Shown here piece by piece: positions 26,541-36,036 of a stretch of 64,000 nucleotides of DNA. Positions within the stretch are counted from its first letter, which is position 1. The number at the start of each line of letters is the position of its first letter. The stretch lies in assembly GCF_001078375.1 (NCBI RefSeq), contig NZ_BBXI01000014.1:163332-227331 (forward strand), written 5' to 3'. The notes under the pieces were generated by a model that saw only the letters and a program-made list of their open reading frames with translations, searched no databases and was not told the origin of the DNA. The position numbers and the translations under genes were made by a program. Source of the stretch: Veillonella tobetsuensis. Lineage in GTDB: Bacteria > Bacillota > Negativicutes > Veillonellales > Veillonellaceae.

Positions 26541-29234
26541 CTATTCTTCAGAATCAGAGAAATATCTTGCTTTCACCTGTTCTGGACTCATTAAAATCTC
26601 TCGAGCCTTACTACCCATGTTAGGACCTACAATTTTAAGGTCCTCCATCGTATCTACAAGACGTGCCGCCCGAGTATAACCAATACGGAATCTACGTTGC
26701 AACATAGAAACTGATGCTTGTCCAGATTCCATAACAAGATTAACCGCTCTCTCTAGTAATTCATCGCGATAAATATCTTGTTCATCATTATCTTGCGATG
26801 CAGATTCCTTTTCTGCTTCAGCAGTCACTGTATCGTCATATTCCGGTTCTCGTTGTTGTTTTACAAATTCTACCAAATGCTCTACTTCATCATCAGAGAT
26901 AAAAGCCCCTTGTACACGAATTGGTTTATTCGCACCAATTGGAGAGAACAGCATATCACCTTTACCAAGAAGTTTTTCAGCCCCTGCCATATCGAGAATT
27001 GTACGAGAGTCTATTTGAGACCCTACGGCAAAGGAAATACGGCTTGGTACATTAGCCTTGATAGAACCGGTAATAACGTTAACAGAAGGTCGTTGCGTAG
27101 CTAGAACCATATGAATACCAGCGGCACGAGCCATCTGTGCTAATCGACTAATGGACTCTTCTATATCATCAGGAGCAGTCATCATCAAGTCAGCTAACTC
27201 ATCGATAATCAATACGATGAGTGGCATTGCCGCTTTTGGATGTGCTTCATTATAGCTTTTAATATCACGCTTACCAGATGCAGCAAATGCCTTATAACGA
27301 GCTTCCATTTCACGCACGGCCCAGCGCAATACAGCTGCTGCCTTTTTCATATCTGTTACAACTGGTGCCATCAAATGAGGAATCCCATTATAAACAGATA
27401 ACTCAACCATCTTAGGGTCAATCAATAGTAATTTAACCTCTTCTGGTTTACGACTAAAGAGAATACTAGAAATCAATGTATTTACACATACAGATTTACC
27501 AGACCCTGTTGTACCAGCTACCAATAGATGCGGCATTTTAGCAAGATCCGTAATAACAGGTTTACCTGCAATATCTTTGCCAAGACCAACAGGAATACCA
27601 CCCCGTGCCTCTTTAAAGTCACTGCAATCTAGTACATCACGAAGATGAACCGCTTCAGTTTTCGTATTTGGTACCTCAATACCAATAGCAGATTTACCAG
27701 GAATCGGCGCTTCCATACGAATATGTTGAGCCGCAAGATTCAGCGCAATATCATCTGTCAAATTGACGATTCTACTTACCTTAACACCTTGAGCAGGCTC
27801 GATTTCATAACGTGTTACAGTTGGGCCTTGCGTAGCATTCACAACCTTAGCAGCTATCCCAAAGCTTGCCAACACCTCTTCGAGACGCATTGCATTATAA
27901 GCAACCTCATCATTATTGTTTTGACCTACCTCTCCTTTCGCCAAAATATCTAGGCTTGGGAAATGATATGGTCTGTCATAGGTTCTATGAATATGTCCAT
28001 CTTTAGAAACAGCTACTTGCGCTGTATCCTCAGCAGTACTTGCTAAGGAAGGAACTGACAATGGTATACCACTCATACCAGCACCTGCGCTAACGGCACT
28101 GGCTGCTGCACCAGTGCCAGGAACGGCGCTAGCTATAGCAGCATGATTAGTCTCAGTAGGCCCCATTGTGATTGGTCGATAAGAATATTCCTCTGGATTT
28201 GTTTCCACTACAATATGCTCGTCATCCTCAATAGGTTTTCCCCCATCTGTATCAAAATCTTCATCGTCAAAGTCATTTTGATTATTTAGCCACGCGGGAA
28301 CCGCATCAGATTCTCTATCAACTGTAACATCATCATCTTCACTGCTATTATTAGCATCACCAGATTCTTCAGATAATGTTGATAATTGCTCTGCTGCGCG
28401 ATTGCGAGCCTCTAAATCTGCCAGTTCACGCCAAGAGGATGGACTATGTGTATCCATAGCTTCAACTACATACTCGTCACCAGACTCTAGTACGCCACGG
28501 TTCTCAAGGGACTCTACAGCCTTTTCCGTTGCATTGGTATACCGTTGATCCTTTTCACGATTATACGCCTTGCGTTGAGCCGCCTCTTTTCGTTGCTCAT
28601 TCCAATCTTCTATAACCTCTTTTGCAACAGCAACCTTTTCAACGGCTACTTCTTTAGCCTTATCAAGGCCTACCTGCGTCTTATCAGCTGCCTTACGCAA
28701 CCCACTACCCAAGGATAAACGGGTAATAATGATACCACAGCAAAGCATAAGGATGGATACAACAATAATAGAACCTAGCTCACCGAATAAAGTTCTAAAA
28801 AATGTAGCTAATAAACCACCTACGACGCCACCTTCTCCCGCTAATGCAGTAGTCATTAATTCATCCCCTACAGGCACGCGACACAATGGTACTAAGGTAG
28901 TAGCTAATAAGTAGAACACGGTTATAATAATGCCGCGCCTAGTAATGGACATAAATTCACCTTGATATAATAGACGCCAACCAAGCCATAACAAAGAAAG
29001 ACATGGAATAAAGCCCCCAAAGCCAAATCCATAGCGAAAAACACCTGTTAATACTTCGCCTACAACGCCTAATTCATAACCAAAATAGCCCAATAGTGCC
29101 AATATAGCAACGCCAATGACGATAATGCCTTTCACTTCATTGCGCAGTGAAAATCCTTCCTTTTTAGGCGCCGGTGTAGCCCGTTTTTTACGGGGCTTCT
29201 GCCCTCGTGTAGAAGTTTTTTTCTCTTCTGCCAT
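26541..29234 (-). CDS. ftsK: DNA translocase FtsK/SpoIIIE
   Basis: Septum-located DNA pump that clears chromosome termini at division. It has about 897 residues. The N-terminal membrane domain (about 30-190) has several helices. A long acidic linker (about 200-400) leads to the motor domain with Walker A GTTGSGKSVCVN and Walker B VLIIDELADLMM. The C-terminal winged-helix gamma domain (SVSMLQRRFRIGYTRAARLV) reads polar chromosome motifs. The start at 29234 gives MAEEKK; an upstream TTG at 29246 is also in frame. Confidence 0.95.
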   Translation of the reverse strand: MAEEKKTSTRGQKPRKKRATPAPKKEGFSLRNEVKGIIVIGVAILALLGYFGYELGVVGEVLTGVFRYGFGFGGFIPCLSLLWLGWRLLYQGEFMSITRRGIIITVFYLLATTLVPLCRVPVGDELMTTALAGEGGVVGGLLATFFRTLFGELGSIIVVSILMLCCGIIITRLSLGSGLRKAADKTQVGLDKAKEVAVEKVAVAKEVIEDWNEQRKEAAQRKAYNREKDQRYTNATEKAVESLENRGVLESGDEYVVEAMDTHSPSSWRELADLEARNRAAEQLSTLSEESGDANNSSEDDDVTVDRESDAVPAWLNNQNDFDDEDFDTDGGKPIEDDEHIVVETNPEEYSYRPITMGPTETNHAAIASAVPGTGAAASAVSAGAGMSGIPLSVPSLASTAEDTAQVAVSKDGHIHRTYDRPYHFPSLDILAKGEVGQNNNDEVAYNAMRLEEVLASFGIAAKVVNATQGPTVTRYEIEPAQGVKVSRIVNLTDDIALNLAAQHIRMEAPIPGKSAIGIEVPNTKTEAVHLRDVLDCSDFKEARGGIPVGLGKDIAGKPVITDLAKMPHLLVAGTTGSGKSVCVNTLISSILFSRKPEEVKLLLIDPKMVELSVYNGIPHLMAPVVTDMKKAAAVLRWAVREMEARYKAFAASGKRDIKSYNEAHPKAAMPLIVLIIDELADLMMTAPDDIEESISRLAQMARAAGIHMVLATQRPSVNVITGSIKANVPSRISFAVGSQIDSRTILDMAGAEKLLGKGDMLFSPIGANKPIRVQGAFISDDEVEHLVEFVKQQREPEYDDTVTAEAEKESASQDNDEQDIYRDELLERAVNLVMESGQASVSMLQRRFRIGYTRAARLVDTMEDLKIVGPNMGSKAREILMSPEQVKARYFSDSEE

Positions 29235-29311
29235 AATCTTGTACAAACCCCTTACTTTAATATAAAAATCTATTTTAAATCATCATTATATTATACCATA
29301 TATTGGCCATT

Positions 29312-30616
29312 CTATTTACCATTACAACGGTTGTTCCAATCTTTTAACAGTATTGCTTCCGTGCCTCGTTCAATACCTTTATAGTATTCAGCCTTAACTA
29401 AAGGATCTGGTAAATATTGTTGCTTTACATATCCATTCGGATAATTATGAGCATATTTATAAGTTACACCATGTCCCAATTTACTAGCCCCACTATAATG
29501 ACTGTCTCGTAAATGATCTGGAACTTGACCACAATCCTTATGACGCACATCAGAAATAGCTGCATCAATGCCAACATACGCAGAATTACTCTTAGGAGCT
29601 AATGCTACATAGCAGGCGGCCTCTGATAAAATAATGCGCGCCTCTGGAAATCCGACCATATGAGACGCTTGTGCCGCCGCATTTGCTAAGATTAAGGCTT
29701 GTGGATCAGCTAATCCTACATCCTCTGCTGCACAAATTACAATACGACGAGCAATAAAGTTAGGATCCTCTCCTGCCTCTATCATACGCGCTAGATAGTG
29801 AAGTGTAGCCTGTACATCGGAACCGCGCATACTTTTGATAAACGCAGAAATCGTATCGTAATGACTATCCCCTTTTTTATCGTATGTGTAAATGCGACGT
29901 CCTATGACCTTTTCAAGGATTTCTATGGTTATCTCTTCCCCATCATGAACCATTGCCGCAGCTTGCTCTAAAATATTAAGAGCCATGCGACCATCGCCAT
30001 TAACAAAGATACCAACATCCTCTAATAATTCATCTTTTACTTGTAATTGACGAGATCCGAGCCCAACCTCAGTATCTGTAATAGCTCGTTTTAAAATTTG
30101 GCTAATCGCCTTAGGTGTTAAAGCCTCTAGTGTAATGAGCCTCAACCGTGATAATAAAGGACGGTTAACCTCAAAAAAAGGATTTTCCGTAGTGGCCCCA
30201 ATGAGGATAATCGTACCATCCTCTACACAAGGCAATAGTACATCTTGTTGACTCTTGTTAAAGCGATGAATTTCATCGAGAAATAAAATAGTACGTTGCT
30301 GTAATGAACGAACTCGTTTTCTCGCATCCTCAATAATATTTCGCAATTCACCAATACCTGCATTAGTAGCATTCAAATTGACAAAATGGCTATTGCTCAT
30401 TTTAGCTATAATGCCAGCTAATGTCGTTTTACCGGTACCACAAGGTCCATAAAACAACATGGATGGTATGGTATCCTTTTCTACCATAGCCCGCAAGAAT
30501 GTCCCTTTGCCTACAGCTTGTTCTTGCCCATACAAATGGTCTAGCTCTGTGGGTCTCATTCGTACCGGTAATGGTTCATATCTATTTGTAGGTAATGCAT
30601 CAAATAAACTATCCAT
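29312..30616 (-). CDS. rarA: replication-associated recombination protein A (RarA/MgsA, AAA ATPase)
   Basis: Clamp-loader-like AAA+ ATPase of 434 residues acting at stalled forks. Walker A reads GPCGTGKTT, with Cys in place of the usual second Pro, and Walker B is ILFLDEIHRF. The MgsA C-terminal domain includes HYDTISAFIKSMRGSD and RMIEAGEDP. The ATG at 30616 has GGAGG five bases upstream. A longer reading frame runs into the 6S RNA gene and is rejected. Confidence 0.95.
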   Translation of the reverse strand: MDSLFDALPTNRYEPLPVRMRPTELDHLYGQEQAVGKGTFLRAMVEKDTIPSMLFYGPCGTGKTTLAGIIAKMSNSHFVNLNATNAGIGELRNIIEDARKRVRSLQQRTILFLDEIHRFNKSQQDVLLPCVEDGTIILIGATTENPFFEVNRPLLSRLRLITLEALTPKAISQILKRAITDTEVGLGSRQLQVKDELLEDVGIFVNGDGRMALNILEQAAAMVHDGEEITIEILEKVIGRRIYTYDKKGDSHYDTISAFIKSMRGSDVQATLHYLARMIEAGEDPNFIARRIVICAAEDVGLADPQALILANAAAQASHMVGFPEARIILSEAACYVALAPKSNSAYVGIDAAISDVRHKDCGQVPDHLRDSHYSGASKLGHGVTYKYAHNYPNGYVKQQYLPDPLVKAEYYKGIERGTEAILLKDWNNRCNGK

Positions 30617-30642
30617 GCTACCTCCATTCATATTTTTACATG

Positions 30643-30823
30643 CAAAAAAGCCCCACCATGCCGTAATGTACCGCGTTTTGATCCTGCTAGAGCAGGTGGG
30701 TGTCCTCCTCATCCTGCAGTTTTCCCATAAGGGCATAACGTTCAGACGAGAGTTCCGGACTCCCGAAGAAAATGTGTTGGCTCAAAACTGCGATATCACA
30801 CGCACATGGCAGGGATATCTTCT
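30643..30823 (-). ncRNA. ssrS: 6S RNA
   Basis: Regulatory RNA that mimics an open promoter and binds sigma-70 RNA polymerase in stationary phase. The minus strand folds as a long rod: the 5' segment CCCTGCCATGTGCGTG and GCAGTTTTGAGCC pairs with the 3' segment GATCAAAACGCGGTAC and GGCATGGTGGGG. Internal text such as TATGCCCTTATGGGAAAACTG is typical of Firmicute 6S. It ends in a T tract (GGGGCTTTTTT). Length about 181 nt. It fills most of the 302-base gap between aspS and rarA, and an rarA neighbour is common. Confidence 0.88.
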
Positions 30824-30829
30824 ACATAA

Positions 30830-30858
30830 ATAGTAGCAAAAAGATTTATCATTTACAA
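30830..30858 (-). promoter_or_regulatory. 6S RNA promoter
   Basis: TTGTAA, 17-base spacer, TACTAT on the minus strand, with a start expected near 30823. The remaining sequence up to the aspS stop (30859-30918) shows only weak hairpins and no convincing terminator. Confidence 0.68.
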
Positions 30859-30918
30859 GACTTGACATTTAAAAATTTAGCAAATCTTGCGGACTTTTTA
30901 TAATTCGTTTATCAACGA

Positions 30919-32733
30919 TTATACTAAGGATTGTTCTTCTTCCTCTACATCTGGTTTAATATGTAGCTCTTTTAATTGTTTAGGTTCTACTGCTGATGGA
31001 GCTTGGCTCATGATATCAGAAGCGGATTGTGTTTTAGGGAATGCGATAACGTCGCGGATAGATTGGCGTTTAGCCATCAACATTACGAGACGATCGAGAC
31101 CAAATGCACAGCCTGCATGAGGAGGTGCACCATATTGGAATGCATCAAGCATGAAACCGAATTTGGATTTAGCTTCTTCTACAGATAAACCGATTGCTTT
31201 AAATACTTGTTCTTGTACATCAGCTTGGTAAATACGCAAGGAACCACCACCGATTTCTACGCCGTTCAATACCATGTCGTAAGCAATTGCTTTTACACTG
31301 CCAGGATCGGATTCTAATTTATCAAGATCTTCGTGGCGTGGCATTGTGAATGGATGGTGCATTGCAACATAACGTTTTTCGTCTTCGTTATATTCGAACA
31401 TAGGGAAATCTGTTACCCATGTGAACGCCAATTTATCTTGATCAATCATGTTCATGCGGCGAGCCATTTCAAGGCGCAATTCGCCAAGTGCTCTCGCAAC
31501 AGTAGCAGGTTTATCAGCAATCATCAACACTAGGTCGCCACCTTTGGCACCCATTTTTTCACCGATGTTGCGGATTGTATCTTCGCCTAAGAATTTCATG
31601 ATTTGTGATTTAATGGAACCATCTTCATTGAAGCAAGCCCATGCCAAGCCTTTTGCACCGTAGCGATTTACATATGCTACCAAATCATCAAGTTCACGAC
31701 GTGCAATGCCAGCGTCGCCAGGTACTACGATACCTTTTACAACACCACCATTGTCGATAACGGAACGGAATACTTGGAATTCAGTGTCTTTTACAAGCTC
31801 TGTTACATCTGTGAAAGCCATGTCAAAGCGAAGATCTGGTTTATCAGAACCGTATTTATCCATCGCTTCATCCCAAGTAATACGAGGCATAGGCAATGGA
31901 ATTTCTTTGCCCAATGTCTTTTTGAATACTTCTGCAACCATTTGTTCCAAGATTGCATAAATGTCTTCTTCGTCAACAAAGCTCATTTCTAAGTCGAGTT
32001 GAGTAAATTCTGGTTGACGGTCTGCACGTAAATCTTCGTCACGGAAGCAACGAACGATTTGGAAATATTTTTCATAGCCTGCTACCATCAAAATTTGTTT
32101 AAAAATTTGTGGGGATTGAGGCAATGCATAGAATGTACCTGCATTTACACGAGATGGTACTAGATAGTCACGAGCACCTTCAGGTGTAGATTTTGTAAGC
32201 ATCGGTGTTTCGATTTCAAGGAAATCACGGCTATCAAAGAAATCGCGCATAGCCTTAGTCACTTTGTGACGCAAAATCAAGTTACGTTGCATTTCAGGGC
32301 GACGTAAATCAAGGTAACGATATTTCAAACGAATATTTTCATCTACATCGATATCATCTTGAATGTAGAATGGAGGCGTTTTCGCAGAGTTTAATACGCG
32401 AAGTTCTTCACAATACATTTCATAAGCGCCTGTTGGCAAATTAGGATTGATTGCGTCTTCATCACGTTTTGTAATTTTACCGCGTACACAGAGAACATAT
32501 TCATTACGAACATCTTCTGCTTTGTGGAAAGAATCCACATTATGGTCTGGGGACGCTACAACTTGAACGATACCAGAACGATCTCGCAAATCCAAGAAGA
32601 TCAAACCGCCGTGGTCACGACGACGTTCAACCCAACCACATAATACGACCTCTTTACCTACTTCTGCTTCAGAAATAGTGCCACATCCGTGCGTACGGTG
32701 TAAGCCTTTCATTGTTTCCATTCTACTTGTCAT
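30919..32733 (-). CDS. aspS: aspartate--tRNA ligase
   Basis: Class II synthetase of the bacterial type, 604 residues. The OB-fold anticodon domain (about 15-110; GWVERRRDHGGLIFLDLRDR) is followed by the catalytic core (SPQIFKQILMVAGYEKYFQI, RCFRDEDLRADRQPEFTQLD) with the inserted GAD domain (about 300-420). The C terminus has motif 3 (HAGCAFGLDRLVML). The ATG at 32733 overlaps the hisS stop (ATGA). ATGs at 32721 or 32712 are possible because the upstream AAAGG is very close. Confidence 0.97.
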   Translation of the reverse strand: MTSRMETMKGLHRTHGCGTISEAEVGKEVVLCGWVERRRDHGGLIFLDLRDRSGIVQVVASPDHNVDSFHKAEDVRNEYVLCVRGKITKRDEDAINPNLPTGAYEMYCEELRVLNSAKTPPFYIQDDIDVDENIRLKYRYLDLRRPEMQRNLILRHKVTKAMRDFFDSRDFLEIETPMLTKSTPEGARDYLVPSRVNAGTFYALPQSPQIFKQILMVAGYEKYFQIVRCFRDEDLRADRQPEFTQLDLEMSFVDEEDIYAILEQMVAEVFKKTLGKEIPLPMPRITWDEAMDKYGSDKPDLRFDMAFTDVTELVKDTEFQVFRSVIDNGGVVKGIVVPGDAGIARRELDDLVAYVNRYGAKGLAWACFNEDGSIKSQIMKFLGEDTIRNIGEKMGAKGGDLVLMIADKPATVARALGELRLEMARRMNMIDQDKLAFTWVTDFPMFEYNEDEKRYVAMHHPFTMPRHEDLDKLESDPGSVKAIAYDMVLNGVEIGGGSLRIYQADVQEQVFKAIGLSVEEAKSKFGFMLDAFQYGAPPHAGCAFGLDRLVMLMAKRQSIRDVIAFPKTQSASDIMSQAPSAVEPKQLKELHIKPDVEEEEQSLV

Positions 32734-34001
32734 CCTTTCACCAAAGAAGATATACGCTCTGAAACAGACGTCAATGGTACTGTTTCTTGTTCACTTGTTT
32801 CCATGAAACGAATAATGGCCTCTTGATTAGCCAATTCATCATCACCCATTATAATAACATACTTTGCATGAATTTTGTTAGCATATTTTAATTGGGCCTT
32901 CATACTTTTACCTTGACCATCCATTTCGGCTCTCACATAAGCACTACGCAAGGTATTACAAATTTTGAAAGCTTCTAGTTTTGCAGCATCCCCAAGAGAT
33001 ACTATAAATACAGCCGGTTCGATAGCTGGTTCAGGCAATAAGTTTTGTTTTTCTAGAGCTAACAATAAACGTTCCATGCCCATAGCAAAACCAATAGCCG
33101 GTGTATGAGGGCCGTCGAGTTCTTCTACGAGACCATCATAACGGCCACCACCAGCAACGGCGCTTTGCGCACCTAATGGAGTATATTGAACTTCAAACGC
33201 TGTTTTAGTGTAATAATCGAGACCACGTACCAATCGTGGATTTAGATTATATTGAATGTCTGCCGCATCAAGTAATGTTTTAAGTTCTTCAAAGTGAGTG
33301 TTACATTCTTCACATAAATGCTCATGAATTTCAGGGGCACCTACAGATAAAGCTTTGCATGTTTCATTTTTACAATCCAACAAACGCAAAGGATTTTTAT
33401 ATAAACGAGATTGACAATCTGGGCACAACTGATCTTTCTTAGGTTCGAAGAATTCAATCAATTTTTGGCGATATGTAGGACGACAATTTGGACAACCTAC
33501 AGAATTCACCTCTACATTGAGATCCTTTAGACCAAAATCCTTCAACAATTGTACAATCATACAGATAACTTCGCTATCCACTACTGGAGAGGAGGAACCA
33601 AGTACTTCTGCTCCGAATTGATGGAACTCACGATAGCGGCCAGCTTGTGGTTTATCATGACGGAACATGGATCCCATATAGAACCACTTAGTTAAATTTT
33701 CTTTGCCATACACCTTATTTTCTAAATATGCACGTACTGCAGATGCTGTATTTTCTGGTCGTAATGTATAACTTTGCTCTTTGTCATCTCCAGTGGAGAA
33801 GGTGTACATTTCCTTGGATACTACGTCCGTAGTTTCCCCAATGCCACGCAAAAATAATTTTGTATCTTCAAAGGCAGGTGTGCGAATTTCGCTAAAGCCA
33901 TAAGCTTTACAAATATCGCGCATACACTGTTCTATATAATGCCAATTAACAATTTGTTCTGGCAAGAAATCTTGTGTGCCTCTTGGTTTTTTAATAGCCA
34001 T
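32730..34001 (-). CDS. hisS: histidine--tRNA ligase
   Basis: Class II synthetase of 423 residues. Motif 2 is RYREFHQFGAEVLG, and the histidine signature motifs are LVRGLDYYTKTAFE and AVAGGGRYDGLVEE. A C-terminal anticodon-binding domain follows (about 325-415). Unusually, several CxxC pairs occur in the middle (CPDCQ, CEECNTHFEE and others), as in many Firmicute HisRS. The ATG at 34001 overlaps the hemZ stop by one base and is preceded by GGGAGG. Forms hemZ-hisS-aspS. Confidence 0.96.
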   Translation of the reverse strand: MAIKKPRGTQDFLPEQIVNWHYIEQCMRDICKAYGFSEIRTPAFEDTKLFLRGIGETTDVVSKEMYTFSTGDDKEQSYTLRPENTASAVRAYLENKVYGKENLTKWFYMGSMFRHDKPQAGRYREFHQFGAEVLGSSSPVVDSEVICMIVQLLKDFGLKDLNVEVNSVGCPNCRPTYRQKLIEFFEPKKDQLCPDCQSRLYKNPLRLLDCKNETCKALSVGAPEIHEHLCEECNTHFEELKTLLDAADIQYNLNPRLVRGLDYYTKTAFEVQYTPLGAQSAVAGGGRYDGLVEELDGPHTPAIGFAMGMERLLLALEKQNLLPEPAIEPAVFIVSLGDAAKLEAFKICNTLRSAYVRAEMDGQGKSMKAQLKYANKIHAKYVIIMGDDELANQEAIIRFMETSEQETVPLTSVSERISSLVKG

Positions 34002-35428
34002 TACACAACCTCCCAAAATGATTTACATAATGCATGCCTTTTATCTAGTAGAGTTGTTAACGTATCTATGTAAACATCTACATCCTTTGGCATATGCTGT
34101 TTCTTTTGTCTATATAAAGGCGCGCGCATCCATTTAGAGGATCCGCCTGGCCCCATAGACATAATTGTTTGCCGCTCTTCCATGATTTGAATATTATATT
34201 CACAAGCTTTACCTGGCAATGTATACCCAATATTTTCAAGTTGACCTCTCATATATTGTTGGCGATATAGATAATAAGGCACATAACCAGCCGCTTCTAA
34301 TCGCTCCTTGGCATACTGAACCATGTGACGTACCACGCTTTCCTCTGGTACATCATCTTGCATATTCAAATCATATAACGGACTACCACGTTTGATAGCT
34401 AACGTATGAATTGTAACATTTTCAGGCAAATTATGACAAATATAATCCATGTTATGCATCATATGTTTTATTTCTTGACCCGGAAGTCCTGCTATAAAAT
34501 CCATATTTACAGCAAAATCAGTATGCTTTTTTACATATTGATACATATCATCAATATCTTGAGCGTTATGTCCACGCCCTATACGCCGTAATATAGTATC
34601 ATCCATAGTTTGTGGATTAATACTAATACGATTAACATGGCAATGTTGCATAGACCGAATCTTTTCAACGGTTATTGAATCGGGACGTCCCGCCTCAACA
34701 GTAAACTCACGGCCTTCTGGTATCAATGTTGCTAAACGAGTCAACAGATGGTGAAAATCCTCATTACCCAATATAGTGGGCGTACCACCGCCCATATAGA
34801 GCGTATTAGTGTACAGATTATAGCTTTCACAAATGGACCTTACATCATCAATATCCTTTAACAATGCTGTAATAAACTCAGCTTGCCGTGGATAATCCTG
34901 ATATAAACCATAGGGAAATGAACAATATACACAACGAGTCTCGCAAAACGGAATCCCACAATAGAGGCTAATGTGTTTAGGCGAATCATCGCCTAAAAAA
35001 GGCCGTTGATAACGTCCAATCTTACTAAGGACCTCAAGCTTTTCCATAGACACAGAAAACTCGTCCCTAATGTGACGAGTTGCATCCTCTAGTGAACCAT
35101 ATTGATCCATGTATTTATGAAGTAATTTTGTAGGGCGCACACCCACCATGGTGCCCCACTCATTATGAGCAGGCAATCCCTGTTCTGTACGCAATAGTAC
35201 AAGCAAAGATTGTCCAATAGAGCGCCGTCCCAATGAAGATATGGACCCCGTCAACGTATGTTCTACACCACGAATAGAGACCGTCAAAATATACATATCA
35301 TCATATTCTACAGCACTGAGTTTAACATCTGCATCAGTATTACTAGAAAACAGTCCAGCAGCGCCACAGTTGTGGGCCACTACCGATCCGAGTGGTAGTG
35401 GCCCTGTGTAATGATATCCATTAAGCAT
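34001..35428 (-). CDS. hemZ: coproporphyrinogen dehydrogenase HemZ (radical SAM)
   Basis: Oxygen-independent HemN-like enzyme of 475 residues. The radical-SAM motif is CETRCVYCSF, followed by LYMGGGTPTIL. The tail ends near YNIQIMEERQTIMSMGPGG, typical of HemZ. Its role in heme synthesis is inferred from the family. The ATG at 35428 lies inside the fur 3' end (8-base overlap) and lacks a strong ribosome site, so translation is probably coupled. A perfect 11-bp hairpin lies just inside the gene. Confidence 0.9.
   Translation of the reverse strand: MLNGYHYTGPLPLGSVVAHNCGAAGLFSSNTDADVKLSAVEYDDMYILTVSIRGVEHTLTGSISSLGRRSIGQSLLVLLRTEQGLPAHNEWGTMVGVRPTKLLHKYMDQYGSLEDATRHIRDEFSVSMEKLEVLSKIGRYQRPFLGDDSPKHISLYCGIPFCETRCVYCSFPYGLYQDYPRQAEFITALLKDIDDVRSICESYNLYTNTLYMGGGTPTILGNEDFHHLLTRLATLIPEGREFTVEAGRPDSITVEKIRSMQHCHVNRISINPQTMDDTILRRIGRGHNAQDIDDMYQYVKKHTDFAVNMDFIAGLPGQEIKHMMHNMDYICHNLPENVTIHTLAIKRGSPLYDLNMQDDVPEESVVRHMVQYAKERLEAAGYVPYYLYRQQYMRGQLENIGYTLPGKACEYNIQIMEERQTIMSMGPGGSSKWMRAPLYRQKKQHMPKDVDVYIDTLTTLLDKRHALCKSFWEVV
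35374..35404. repeat. perfect GC-rich inverted repeat inside hemZ 5' end
   Basis: Arms GGGCCACTACC (35374-35384) and GGTAGTGGCCC (35394-35404) with a 9-nt loop. The hairpin begins 24 bases after the hemZ ATG. Confidence 0.85.
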
Positions 35429-35909
35429 GATGTGCCATTTTATCAAGTTTCTCAAGTTCTGCTGGCGTCATATGTGATTGGCAATCACTGCAGTAGCCAT
35501 AGACTTTCAATTGATGATCTATGGTGCGGAAATTTAATTTTTTCGCAATAATAGATTCTAATGTTTCTAGCATATCATCTTCAAATTCAGAAACTTTGCC
35601 ACATTTAACACAAATTAAATGATGATGGAAATGAGCAAATTCTTCGTCATTTAATTCATAACGGTTACGACCATCACCAAAGTCAAGGCGTTTTAACAAA
35701 TCTAATTCAGTAAATAGATCCAATGTACGATAGATAGTAGCAAGACCGATATCTGGCGCTACTTCTTTTACCAATACATATACATCCTCTGCACTCAAGT
35801 GATTCTCTTCAGCGTCGATGAAAGCTTGTAAAATGGTTTGACGTTGTGTTGTCAATTTATATTTTTTGTCCTTAATGCGTTCCTTTAATTTTTCCAATGT
35901 TGTGTTCAT
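35421..35909 (-). CDS. fur: Fur family ferric uptake regulator
   Basis: Metal-responsive DNA-binding repressor of 162 residues. The N-terminal winged helix (about 15-85) contains LATIYRTLDLF. The structural zinc site is Cys100, Cys103, Cys140 and Cys143. The FHHHLICVKCGKVSEFED stretch carries Glu where PerR has Asp, which favours Fur over PerR. It is followed immediately by hemZ, linking iron sensing to heme synthesis. Direct and inverted repeats lie upstream and could be operators. Confidence 0.9.
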   Translation of the reverse strand: MNTTLEKLKERIKDKKYKLTTQRQTILQAFIDAEENHLSAEDVYVLVKEVAPDIGLATIYRTLDLFTELDLLKRLDFGDGRNRYELNDEEFAHFHHHLICVKCGKVSEFEDDMLETLESIIAKKLNFRTIDHQLKVYGYCSDCQSHMTPAELEKLDKMAHHA

Positions 35910-35944
35910 GATAACTATCCCCTCTATTAATAAGAACCTATTCT

Positions 35945-36003
35945 CTTATGGTGTACATACCATTAATACATGAGTACATACTGCTAATTATTGTGACCAT
36001 AAG
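35945..36003. repeat. nested repeats upstream of fur
   Basis: Two exact GTACATAC direct repeats (35953-35960 and 35974-35981) are 21 bp apart, about two helical turns. They are enclosed by the perfect inverted pair CTTATGGT (35945-35952) and ACCATAAG (35996-36003). Position fits an operator of fur. Confidence 0.6.
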
Positions 36004-36036
36004 AATTAAAAATGATACTAACTCAAATTATTTATA

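Noticed and set aside
30617..30736. Longer N terminus for RarA running into the upstream RNA
   Set aside because: It would overlap the 3' end of 6S RNA, and a strong GGAGG precedes the ATG at 30616.
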